From an uncultured Oscillospiraceae bacterium (GTDB taxonomy: Bacteria > Bacillota > Clostridia > Oscillospirales > Oscillospiraceae), in assembly GCA_947628265.1 (NCBI GenBank), contig CANQZF010000024.1, positions 1-13,215 on the forward strand: a stretch of 13,215 bases of DNA. The letters are read 5' to 3'. Shown here piece by piece: positions 1-7,600 of the stretch; position 1 is the first letter of the stretch, and each line of letters starts with the position of its first letter. A program made the position numbers and the translations under genes. Under the pieces are notes generated by a model, which did not search any database, was not told the origin of the DNA, and saw only the letters and a program-made list of their open reading frames with translations.

Positions 1-66
1 TGATGGGAATCGAACCCACGTCCCCAGCTTGGAAGGCTGGTGCACTAGCCGTTGTGCTACACCCGC
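1..66 (-). tRNA. tRNA-Gly (anticodon TCC), 3' end cut by window edge
   Basis: Read on the minus strand from 66, the sequence gives acceptor GCGGGTG, a D-stem GCAC/GTGC, an anticodon stem CCAGC/GCTGG around a loop CTTCCAA (anticodon TCC, glycine, reads GGA/GGG), and a T-arm with the invariant TTCGATT loop. The window stops two bases into the 3' acceptor strand, so about five acceptor bases and the discriminator lie outside. The visible part pairs correctly, so this is an intact gene truncated only by the window. Confidence 0.96.
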
Positions 67-90
67 GTCTCCTCTCAACACGGCTTAACG

Positions 91-119
91 ATATTACCAC
101 ATCTTTCGGCTCTTGTCAA
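91..119 (-). promoter_or_regulatory. Sigma-A type promoter of the tRNA-Gly gene
   Basis: On the minus strand there is a perfect -35 TTGACA (114-119), a 17-bp spacer and a -10 TAATAT (91-96). This places the transcription start about 18 bases before the tRNA 5' end at 66. It is the closest match to the housekeeping consensus in the window, as expected for a stable RNA gene. Confidence 0.85.
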
Positions 120-169
120 ATGGTTATTTGATTTTTTTGAAAAAACCTTCTGATTTTCCCCGTCCGCGC

Positions 170-202
170 AAAAAATCTCCCCTCTCCGATGGGAGAGGGG
201 AG
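170..202 (-). terminator. Rho-independent terminator of the zinc-ribbon gene
   Basis: An 11-bp perfect stem (177-187 with 192-202, loop GATG) is followed on the minus strand by an A and then a run of six T (175-170). It lies 12 bases past the stop codon of the gene at 215-1120 and in front of the tRNA promoter, so it insulates the two units. Confidence 0.93.
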
Positions 203-214
203 CGCAAAAACGTG

Positions 215-1120
215 TTATCCGTTAAAGGGGACGTTGTTGGTGTGGACGGTTATCTTGAATTCGATGCCGTCCACGGTGCAGGTGATGACGGCGGGGGGAC
301 CGAAGTCACCCATGCCGGTGATACGGACCCGCATACCCGTCTCGTCCAACAGCACAAGCTGGCACGCCTCCTCGTGGTCGTTGGTCCATTGGGGGGTGGA
401 TTTGCAGGTGGAGGGCGTAAGCTCCACCGTGAGCTCCAGCTGCTCGCCCAGCCGCAGGGTGAGGTCATCGAGGACGGAGCCGTACTGGGTCCTGACCACC
501 ACAGCGGTGGCCGTGGGGGAGCTGGTGTCCTCCTCCACCGTGACGGTGAACTCGTACTTCGCGTCTTCCACAGTGACGGTGACGGTGACGGTGCCCTTGG
601 CGACGCCGGTGACCTTGTAAACATCGCTGGTGTCGCTGGACGGGGCGACGGTGACGATGGCGGGGTCGCTGCTGGTCCAGGTGGGGGCGGCGGTGACGGT
701 GTCGGGGGTGACCACGGCGGTGAGATCGGCGGTGCCGCCCACCTTCAGCGTGAGGCTGGTGACGGGGGTGCCGTCCGGGTTCGTGACGCTGATCCTGGGG
801 GTGTTGTCGTCCGAGTTGTCGGTGGGGTCGCCGGTGGGATTTTTGCCCTGTTCATGATCAATGGAGGGGGTGCCGGAGCCGCTGGGGTTTCCGTCAGGCG
901 GCGTCTTCTCGTTGGCGCCGGTGACCAGGATGACCACCACGGCGGTGATGAGCACCACAATGAGGAGAATGCCGATGATCAGCTTCCATGTGGCGTTATT
1001 CCCGTCGGAAACGCGCTTGCCGCGTCTGCCGCGATGCGCGCCGCAGTAGGGGCAGCGGCTGCGCAGCCCCGAATAAGTTCTGTCGCATCTGGAACATTTT
1101 GTCTGAGGTATAAGTCCCAC
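215..1120 (-). CDS. Zinc-ribbon, single-TM protein with two Ig-like (BIG2-like) extracellular domains
   Basis: Predicted 301-residue membrane protein. The N-terminus has a four-cysteine zinc ribbon (C9, C12, C23, C26), then a basic stretch (29-37) and one strong TM helix (about 46-67). A low-complexity Pro/Gly/Asp/Asn linker (about 70-108) leads to two beta-rich regions (about 109-196 and 206-293). The first has the BIG2 look: a Lys-Val-Gly-Gly turn, a TWTSSDPAIVTV-type strand pair and a V-TGVAKGTVTV strand. The second is a more diverged copy with Cys 239, 253 and 281. The positive-inside rule puts the zinc ribbon in the cytoplasm and the Ig-like part outside. The start is GTG at 1118-1120, preceded by GGAGGGG at good spacing; no ATG competes. 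It has its own promoter and terminator, so it is monocistronic. Function is not known; adhesion or cell-wall binding is only an inference from the fold. Confidence 0.85.
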   Translation of the reverse strand: MGLIPQTKCSRCDRTYSGLRSRCPYCGAHRGRRGKRVSDGNNATWKLIIGILLIVVLITAVVVILVTGANEKTPPDGNPSGSGTPSIDHEQGKNPTGDPTDNSDDNTPRISVTNPDGTPVTSLTLKVGGTADLTAVVTPDTVTAAPTWTSSDPAIVTVAPSSDTSDVYKVTGVAKGTVTVTVTVEDAKYEFTVTVEEDTSSPTATAVVVRTQYGSVLDDLTLRLGEQLELTVELTPSTCKSTPQWTNDHEEACQLVLLDETGMRVRITGMGDFGPPAVITCTVDGIEFKITVHTNNVPFNG

Positions 1121-1152
1121 TTTTATCCCCTCCGTATAAGCTCAATGCAACC

Positions 1153-1169
1153 GGTGCGCACAGCGCACC
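1153..1169. repeat. 7-bp inverted repeat in the 5' leader of the zinc-ribbon gene
   Basis: GGTGCGC (1153-1159), spacer ACA, GCGCACC (1163-1169) form a perfect dyad between the promoter and ribosome-binding site of the gene at 215-1120. It could be a repressor operator or a small leader hairpin; nothing distinguishes the two. Confidence 0.5.
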
Positions 1170-1182
1170 CAATTTACATAAT

Positions 1183-1211
1183 ATTTTACATCAATCTTGG
1201 AATTTCGTCAA
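1183..1211 (-). promoter_or_regulatory. Promoter of the zinc-ribbon/Ig-like gene
   Basis: Minus-strand -35 TTGACG (1206-1211), 17-bp spacer, -10 TAAAAT (1183-1188). The start would fall near 1176, giving a leader of about 55 nt that contains the 1153-1169 dyad and the GGAGGGG ribosome-binding site. No hairpin terminator is visible between the hydrolase stop (1243) and this promoter, so some read-through from the upstream operon is possible. Confidence 0.8.
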
Positions 1212-1242
1212 GAGTACAAGCGAAATAAAATAAAATTTCCTG

Positions 1243-2169
1243 TCACATGAGCACCCGGTCCGCAAATTCCACCAGCGCCGCCTGGCATTTTGGCATATCC
1301 ACCACGTAGCTGAGGCCGTGCTTCGCCCCGGGGACGGTGACGAGGGTCTTGGGACCGGCCCAGGCCTCGTAATTTTCCCGGCCCATGGAGCAGGGTACGA
1401 AGTCGTCGGCCTCCCCGTGGATGAAGAGGGCCGGGAGCGTGGCCCTTTTGGCCGCCTCCCGGGCGGAGCATTCCTCGCAGTCAAAGCCGCCGAACATCCG
1501 CCCCGCCAGGCGCACCAGGGGGTAGAAGATCTTCACCGGCAGATGGGCGCTTTTGATGACGCAGGAAATGATCTCCCGGGGCGAGGTGTACCCGCAGTCG
1601 GCGATGACCCCCGCCACGCACTCCGGCAGCTCCTCCCCCGCCGCCATCACCACGGTGGAGGCCCCCATGCTGAGGCCCTCTAAAAGGATCTTCTCCCCGG
1701 GGAAGCGCTCTTCCAGATACCGGACCCACTCCAGCGCGTCCCAGCGCTCCCGGACGCCGAAGGTCATGACCATCCCGCCGCTTTTGCCGTGGGCCCGCTC
1801 ATCCGCCAGGAGCATGGCGAAGCCCTGGGAGTGGACGAACTCGGAGGAGCAGGAGAAGTCGTTCTCCGCCATGGAGCGGTAGCCGTGCATCATGAGGACA
1901 ATGCCCCGCCTATTTGGGGCGTCGTAAAACCGCCCGAAAAGGCGCACGCCGTCCCTGCCCTTGATGGTCACGTCCTCGTGGGGCGTCTCCACGCAGTAGC
2001 GCTTTCCCGAGAGGATGAGGTCCGCGTAGGGCCGCAGCTCCGGCTTAAAAAAGAAGTTGTGCTTTGTAAAATCCGCGTTTGTCCGCCCCTGGAAGGCCAG
2101 GAGATAGAGGATAAACTCCAAAAGCAGGAAAAGTCCGGCCAACCCAAGAATTATGTAAACCAAAACCAT
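1243..2169 (-). CDS. Membrane-anchored alpha/beta hydrolase (YqkD-like)
   Basis: A 308-residue serine hydrolase with an N-terminal signal anchor (about 2-26) and the catalytic domain predicted outside the membrane. Visible landmarks: oxyanion-side His-Gly (H95, G96), nucleophile elbow G-L-S-M-G with Ser167, acid in HGEADDFVP (Asp255) and catalytic His284 in GAKHG. The whole triad is present, so it should be active; the substrate is unknown (an esterase, lipase or peptidase activity is possible). The start is ATG at 2169: it has GGGAGG seven bases upstream and places the hydrophobic anchor at the extreme N-terminus. A TTG 39 bases further up has no comparable site. It is the last gene of the operon, 62 bp after the YitT gene. 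B. subtilis YqkD is the family resemblance I recognise, at superfamily confidence. Confidence 0.88.
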   Translation of the reverse strand: MVLVYIILGLAGLFLLLEFILYLLAFQGRTNADFTKHNFFFKPELRPYADLILSGKRYCVETPHEDVTIKGRDGVRLFGRFYDAPNRRGIVLMMHGYRSMAENDFSCSSEFVHSQGFAMLLADERAHGKSGGMVMTFGVRERWDALEWVRYLEERFPGEKILLEGLSMGASTVVMAAGEELPECVAGVIADCGYTSPREIISCVIKSAHLPVKIFYPLVRLAGRMFGGFDCEECSAREAAKRATLPALFIHGEADDFVPCSMGRENYEAWAGPKTLVTVPGAKHGLSYVVDMPKCQAALVEFADRVLM

Positions 2170-2231
2170 AACGACGCCTCCCGTCAAGCCATACCGCGCG
2201 CAGGGCAAAAGCGCCCCCGCGCCGCGCTCTT

Positions 2232-3134
2232 TCAGATCCTCTGGTCCTCGCTTATATTTTTCATGGGCACGGTGGGGTCCAGGCCCTTGAAGCCCTCGCC
2301 GATGACCTCGTTGGCGTGGAGCATGACGGCGAAGGAGCCGGGGGCGCAGGTGTGGATGAGGTCCTTGACCTCATAGACCTGCTTGGGGCTGACGGCGATC
2401 ATCAGCATGTTCCTGTCGCTGCGCTGGTACATGCCCACGGCGGGGATGAGGGTGACGCCCCGGTCCAGCTTCTCCATGATGACCCTGGCAAGGCGCTCGC
2501 TGGCGTCGCTGTCGGGGGTGATGACCTGGAACACCACGGCCTTGTTGAAGCCGTGGATGAATTTATCCATGGTGAAGGAGCACACGGCGATGGCCCCGGC
2601 GGCGTAGATGCCGGACTCAATATCCCCGAAGGCCAGGACGGAGGCGGCCACCACCACGCCGTCGCAGATGAGCACCATGGTGCCCAGGGAGACGTTCCGG
2701 AATTTTGTCACCAGGAGCCTCGCCAGAAGGTCCGTGCCGCTGCCGGCCACATAGCCCCGGACCAGCACCGCCCCGGCCGCGCCGTAGATGGCCCCGCCAC
2801 AGATGCAGGCCAGGAGCTTATTTTCCGTAAGGCACGGGAGGAACGAGAGGAGGTCCGCGAACACCGAAAAGGCCACGGTGGAGAGAAGCGCCGAGAAGGT
2901 ATAGGCCGCCCCCTGCTTAAACCACGACCAGACGAACACCGGGATGGAGATGAGGAACACCACCGCGCCCACGCTCACCTTTGGCAGCAGGTAATTTACG
3001 ATGATGCCCACGCCCCCGAAGCCCCCGGCGGCGATCTCATTGGGCGTGAAGAAGCAGTCCAGGGCCACAGCCAGCCCCAGATTGCCCACGATGATGTAGA
3101 TAAGGGATTTTAAGGAAACCTTACCGATCTTCAT
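2232..3134 (-). CDS. YitT family membrane protein (DUF161 + DUF2179)
   Basis: A 300-residue protein: the first 200 or so residues hold about five to six TM helices with the YitT signatures (FFTPNEIAAGGFGGVGIIVNY near the N-terminus and the GYVAGSGTDLLARLL stretch after mid-protein). A soluble C-terminal domain of about 80 residues (VFQVITPDSDASERLARVIMEKLDRGVTL onward) matches DUF2179, a small cytoplasmic sensory-type domain. The family is widespread in Firmicutes and mostly uncharacterised; transport is likely but the substrate is unknown. The ATG at 3132-3134 follows GAGAGG at six bases. The gene begins 10 bp after the Pr6Pr stop, so the two are translated from one message. Length and domain order are normal for the family. 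Confidence 0.92.
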   Translation of the reverse strand: MKIGKVSLKSLIYIIVGNLGLAVALDCFFTPNEIAAGGFGGVGIIVNYLLPKVSVGAVVFLISIPVFVWSWFKQGAAYTFSALLSTVAFSVFADLLSFLPCLTENKLLACICGGAIYGAAGAVLVRGYVAGSGTDLLARLLVTKFRNVSLGTMVLICDGVVVAASVLAFGDIESGIYAAGAIAVCSFTMDKFIHGFNKAVVFQVITPDSDASERLARVIMEKLDRGVTLIPAVGMYQRSDRNMLMIAVSPKQVYEVKDLIHTCAPGSFAVMLHANEVIGEGFKGLDPTVPMKNISEDQRI

Positions 3135-3144
3135 GCGGCACCTC

Positions 3145-3795
3145 TCAAATTCTGAAAAGCCAGGACACCCCGTAGAGGACGAAGCCCAGGACTATGTAGA
3201 AGCCGAGGGCCATGAGGATATTCTTTGTCCAGCTCTTTATCCCCTGCTCGTCCAGGTCCATGAAGGCGTAGGGGTAGCGGTAGACGCCGCTCTTGGGCTC
3301 CGGCCCCAAAATCCAGGCCCTGATCATGGCGAAGGCAAGGTACGCAAGAGGGATCAAAAGCCACGCCGCCGTGGCCCAAAGGGGCACGGCCTTATCGGCG
3401 CAGACGAGCCACTGGAGAAGCGCCAGCAGCGGCACCACGTAGTGGACATCCAGGTTTTTGAAGGTCCGCCACTCGGAGGCGAACTCCGGCCCCTTGCGCT
3501 TTTTGAAGTCCGGCACCAGAAGGAAGTGGTAGATGAGGTGGGTCACCCAGATCATCAGCGTCAGGGAGTAGCGAAGGGCCGCCCCGGTGACGCCGGCGTA
3601 AAACGCTCCGCCCACAAAGCCCCCGATGAAGATGATGAGCTGATAGACGCCGGTGAAGAGGTTTGACAAATTCGTGTAATAGGAGAAGGTCCCCAGATAG
3701 TACTTCCCCTTGTGGAAGCCGGCCTGCATGAAGATGCCCACGAAGGCCAGAAGGGCGATGGCGATGGAAGAAACCCGTTCGATTGTAAAGATCAT
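3145..3795 (-). CDS. Pr6Pr family membrane protein
   Basis: A 216-residue integral membrane protein with about six TM helices. Family-typical motifs: YYTNLSNLFTG after the first helix, a THLIYHFLL stretch in the middle, LDVHYVVPLLALLQW, and a C-terminal RYPYAFMDLDEQG before the last helix. The conserved His/Tyr/Asp residues in or next to the membrane suggest an enzyme-like or hydrolase-like pocket (the family is related to FAR-17a/AIG1-like proteins), but the function is unknown. Start choice: ATG at 3795 has GGAGG eight bases upstream. The in-frame ATG at 3810 lies upstream of that site and close to the predicted transcription start, so it is unlikely to be used. It is the first gene of a three-gene operon with the YitT and hydrolase genes. 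Confidence 0.82.
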   Translation of the reverse strand: MIFTIERVSSIAIALLAFVGIFMQAGFHKGKYYLGTFSYYTNLSNLFTGVYQLIIFIGGFVGGAFYAGVTGAALRYSLTLMIWVTHLIYHFLLVPDFKKRKGPEFASEWRTFKNLDVHYVVPLLALLQWLVCADKAVPLWATAAWLLIPLAYLAFAMIRAWILGPEPKSGVYRYPYAFMDLDEQGIKSWTKNILMALGFYIVLGFVLYGVSWLFRI

Positions 3796-3819
3796 TTGAA
3801 GCGCCTCCATACTATTTTT

Positions 3820-3848
3820 ATACTAAATACAATAAATCAACCCGCCAA
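3820..3848 (-). promoter_or_regulatory. Promoter of the Pr6Pr-YitT-hydrolase operon
   Basis: Minus-strand -35 TTGGCG (3843-3848), 17-bp spacer, -10 TAGTAT (3820-3825). The predicted start near 3813 leaves an 18-nt leader before the ATG at 3795, with the GGAGG inside it. A second TAGTAT lies 11 bases closer to the gene but without a matching -35 box. Confidence 0.6.
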
Positions 3849-3901
3849 CTTTTGCAAGTAATTTTTAACCGAATGTTCACACAGAAATAATGTTGTCGCA
3901 T

Positions 3902-3907
3902 TATAAT
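3902..3907 (+). promoter_or_regulatory. -10 box (TATAAT) of the ABC exporter operon, no clear -35
   Basis: A perfect TATAAT lies 31 bases before the GTG start at 3938, but no recognisable -35 hexamer sits 16-18 bp upstream and there is no extended -10 TG. Instead there is an imperfect 11-bp direct repeat beginning ATGTT (3873-3883 and 3890-3900, 8 of 11 identical, 17-bp period). This pattern fits an activator-dependent promoter, but no regulator gene is adjacent. Confidence 0.55.
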
Positions 3908-3937
3908 AGGAATATGAAAAAGAAAGAGGGTTCCGCC

Positions 3938-4639
3938 GTGGCCTATATCGAGTTTGAAAACGTGAAAAAGGTCTATAAGACCGGGGAAGTGGAGATCGAG
4001 GCCCTGCGGGACATGAGCTTCACCGTGGAAAAGGGGGAGATCTGCGTCATCGTGGGCCCCTCCGGCGCGGGAAAGACCACGCTCCTCAATATTCTGGGGG
4101 GCATGGACAGTCTGACCTCCGGGAGGATCACTTTGGATGGGGAGGAGATCTCCGCCTACTCCCCCAAGCGGCTCATCACCTACCGCCGCCGGGACGTGGG
4201 CTTCGTTTTCCAGTTTTATAACCTCATTGAGAATTTGACGGCCCTGGAGAACGTGGAGCTGGCGGCCCAGATTTGCCCCGACCCCCTGGACGCCGACGAG
4301 ACCCTCAAAGCCGTGGGCCTGGGGGAGCGGCTGCGCAACTTCCCCTCCCAGCTCTCCGGCGGCGAACAGCAAAGGGTCGCCATCGCCAGGGCTTTGGCCA
4401 AAAATCCCAAGCTCCTTCTCTGCGACGAGCCCACCGGGGCGCTGGACTACAACACCGGCAAGCAGATCTTGCAGCTTCTGGAGGACACCAGCCGCAAGTC
4501 CGGCATGACGGTGATCATCATCACCCACAACTCCGCCCTCACCGCCATGGCCGACCGGGTCATCACCGTCCGCAACGGCTCGGCAAGGGATATGAAGCTC
4601 AACCCCAACCCCACACCCATCAGTCAGATCGAATGGTAA
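3938..4639 (+). CDS. ABC transporter ATP-binding protein (LolD/MacB type)
   Basis: A 233-residue nucleotide-binding subunit energising the permease encoded next. Motifs in order: Walker A GPSGAGKT (40-47), Q-loop Gln92 in FVFQFYNL, signature LSGGEQQ (139-145), Walker B LLLCDEP (159-165, catalytic Glu164), D-loop GALD, H-loop His197. The FQFYNL and LSGGEQQRVAIARAL forms are those of the LolD/MacB/FtsE branch, which pairs with FtsX-like permeases and performs mechanotransmission or export rather than classical import. Start: GTG at 3938 has AGAGGG seven bases upstream and gives the normal family N-terminus. An in-frame ATG at 3914 coincides with the predicted transcription start, and the ATG at 3890 lies upstream of the -10 box. 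The permease begins 15 bp after the stop. The transported substrate cannot be told from sequence. Confidence 0.93.
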   Translation: MAYIEFENVKKVYKTGEVEIEALRDMSFTVEKGEICVIVGPSGAGKTTLLNILGGMDSLTSGRITLDGEEISAYSPKRLITYRRRDVGFVFQFYNLIENLTALENVELAAQICPDPLDADETLKAVGLGERLRNFPSQLSGGEQQRVAIARALAKNPKLLLCDEPTGALDYNTGKQILQLLEDTSRKSGMTVIIITHNSALTAMADRVITVRNGSARDMKLNPNPTPISQIEW

Positions 4640-4654
4640 CCGTTTGGAGGGCAT

Positions 4655-7600
4655 ATGACGCCTCTATCTAAAAACACCTACCGTGAAATTCTGCGCTCGC
4701 CGGGGCGGTTTTTGGCGATCCTCGCCATCATCGTCCTGGGGAGCGGATTTTTCGTGGGTCTGCGGGTCTCCCAGAAGGCCATGACCGCCACGGCGGATAC
4801 ATATCTCGAAAAGACCCGCTTTTACGACTACTCCGTCTCCACCACTTTGGGGCTGACGGAAGAGGACGTGGAGGCCATCCTCGCCGACCCCGACGTTCTG
4901 GACGCCGAGGGGAGCTTTGAGCTGGACGCCCTGGTGACGCTGGACGGGGAGACGGAGATCGTCTACGCCTTCCACTCCCTGCCGGAGCGCGTGAACGTCC
5001 CGGACCTTCTGGAGGGGCGGCTGCCGGAGGCGCCGGACGAGTGCCTTGCGGACTCCTGGAGCAATCTCTCATTGGGGGACAAGGTGGTCATCACCGAGGG
5101 CAATGACCAGGACACCCTGGACAAATTCACCGTCCGGGAGCTGACGGTCACGGGCATCGTCACCTCCCCCCTCTACCTCAACTTCGAGCGGGGCAGCGCC
5201 TCCATTGGCTCCGGCACGGTGACAAGCTTCTGCTACGTCCCCATGGACTGCTTCGACACGGACTACTACACCACCGTCTATATGCGCTGTACGGATATGC
5301 CGGGGGCCTACACCGCCAAGTACGACGACCGCAGCGAGGCCCTGGAGCCCCATCTCACGGACCTTGCGGACGCGCGGGCCGAGGCCCGGTACAACAGCAT
5401 CGTTTCGGATGCCGAGGCGGAGCTCCGGGAGGGGCAGGAGGAGTATGACGACGCCTATCAGGAGTATTTAGACAAGCGGGCGGATGCCGAGAGGGAGCTT
5501 GACGACGCGTGGCAGGAGCTCCAGGACGCCAAAGCGGAGCTGGAGGACGCCGCCGCGAAAATCGAGGACGGCAAGCGGGAGCTTGCGGACGGGAAGGCGG
5601 AGCTTGCGGAAAACGAAAAGACCCTCCGGGACGCAAAGCGGGAGCTTGACGACGCCAAGGCCCAGCTTGAGGACGCCAAGCGCCAGATCGACGAGGGCTG
5701 GGAGGAGTACGACAAGGGCGTGTCCCAACTCCAGGAGGAGCGCTACAAGGGCCAGCAGGAGCTCAGTGACGCCAAGGCCCAGCTGGACGAGGCCGAGGGG
5801 GAGCTGGACGCGGGCGAGGCGGAATACAGGGAAAACCTCGCCCTCTACGAGGACGGACGGGACCAGTATTACCGGGGCCTTGCCGAGTACGAGGACGGCG
5901 TGGCGGCGCTTGAGCAGTCCGAAAAGGAGTACGAGGAGGGCGCGGCGGCCCTGGAGAGCGGCAAGGCGCAGCTCAGGGAAGGGTTGCAGAAAATCATTGA
6001 CTATATGCCGTCACTGGCCCCTTACGCCGACGTGGACGCATTTTACGACGCGCTGATGGCGGGAGACGCGCAAGCGTTGAACGCGCTTAACACGGGTATG
6101 CAGTTGTTGCACGACACCCGCACGGCGGAGGAGATCGTGGCCACCATCCAGGCGGGCGAGAAAACCCTCGCGGAGGGCAAGGCGAAGATCGACGCGGGCC
6201 GGGAGGAGCTGGAGGCGGCGGAAAAGACCCTCGCCGCCACCAAGGCGCAGCTGAGTTCCGCCAAGCGCCAGCTGGACGCGGGCCGGCAGGAGCTGGACGA
6301 CGGCTGGGCGGAGTACCAGAGCGGCCTTGAGGAGTATGAGCGGGGCTTAGAGGAGTTCAATACCTCCATCGCCGACGCCGAAAAGGAGCTTCAGGAGGCC
6401 AGCGACCAGCTTGTGGAGGCCCAGGCGGAGTATGACCGGGGCCTCAAGGAATACGAGGACGGCCTTCGGGAGTATGAGGACGGCCTTCAAAAATTTAACG
6501 ACGGGAAAAAGGAGCTCCAGGACGCCGAGACCGAGCTTGCCGACGCGGAAAAGGAATACGCCGACGGGCTTTCGGAGTACGAGGACGGCCTTGCGGAGTA
6601 CGAGGACGCCAAAGCCGAGGCGGACCGGGAGTTTGCCGACGCCGAGGCCGAGCTTGAAGACGCCAGAGCGGAGCTGGAGGACGCCCGGAGGGAGATAGAC
6701 GACATCGAATACCCGGACGCCTATCTTCTGGGCCGGTGGGGAAATCTGGGCTACTCCTGCTTTGAGTCCGACACCTCCATCGTCAAGTCCATCTCCTCCG
6801 TGTTCCCCCTCTTTTTCTTCCTGGTGGCGGCGCTCATCTGTGTCACCACCGTCTCCCGGATGGTGGAGGAGCAGCGCTCCCAACTGGGGGTGCTCATGGC
6901 CCTGGGCTACTCCCCCATGCGGGTCATGGCGAAATTCCTCTTCTACTCCGGCTCCGCCACGGTTTTGGGGTGTACCGTCGGGATCCTCCTGGGCTCCCGG
7001 GTCATCCCCTGGGTGGTGTGGCAGGCCTACGACATCATGTACGGCTTTTCCGGGAAGATCGAATATTACTTTGACCTCCCCCTCTCGGCGGTGACGTTCG
7101 CGGCGTATCTGGCGGCCATGCTCTTAGTGACGTACGTCTCCTGCCGCAAGGAGATAAACGACGTCCCCGCCAACGTCATCCGCCCCAAGCCCCCCAAGTC
7201 CGGCAAGCGGGTGATTTTGGAGCGCGTCCCGTTCATCTGGAACCGTCTGAGCTTCCTCTGGAAGGTCACGGTGCGCAACATCTTCCGCTACAAGTCCCGG
7301 GTCCTGATGATGATCTTGGGCGTGGCGGGGTGCACGGCGCTGATGCTCACCGGCATGGGGATCAACGACTCCATCAAGAACGTGGTGGACTACCAGTTCA
7401 CGGAGGTGAGCCTCTACGACTTCTCCGTCACCTTCTCCGGGCATCTGACGGAGGCGGAGCGGGAGGAATTCATGGCCGACACCGCCGATGTGTCCAGGGA
7501 GGCCCTGTTCCTCCACCAGTCCACCGTCACCGCCGCAGCGGACAGGGCGGAGAAGGAGGTCCAGATCTCCGCCGTGGACGCCGACGGGGTCCGGCGCATC

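Noticed and set aside
1..66. tRNA pseudogene or att-site remnant
   Set aside because: The missing acceptor bases coincide exactly with the window edge and the visible part pairs well; no integrase or duplicated tRNA end is present.
113..1228. Plus-strand open frame of 371 codons opposite the zinc-ribbon gene
   Set aside because: It covers the terminator and promoter of the minus-strand gene, and its product is Gly/Ala/Asp-rich low complexity, as is usual for antisense of GC-rich genes.
2170..2208. Upstream TTG start for the alpha/beta hydrolase
   Set aside because: It would put 13 non-hydrophobic residues before the anchor and lacks a good ribosome-binding site, whereas ATG at 2169 follows GGGAGG.
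2316..3113. Plus-strand open frame of 265 codons opposite the YitT gene
   Set aside because: Composition is His/Asp/Gly-rich antisense translation; the opposite strand encodes a recognisable YitT protein with a good ribosome-binding site.
3818..4654. Minus-strand open frame of 278 codons opposite the ABC ATPase gene
   Set aside because: It is antisense to a gene with complete Walker A, signature and Walker B motifs; long antisense frames are expected in GC-rich coding DNA.
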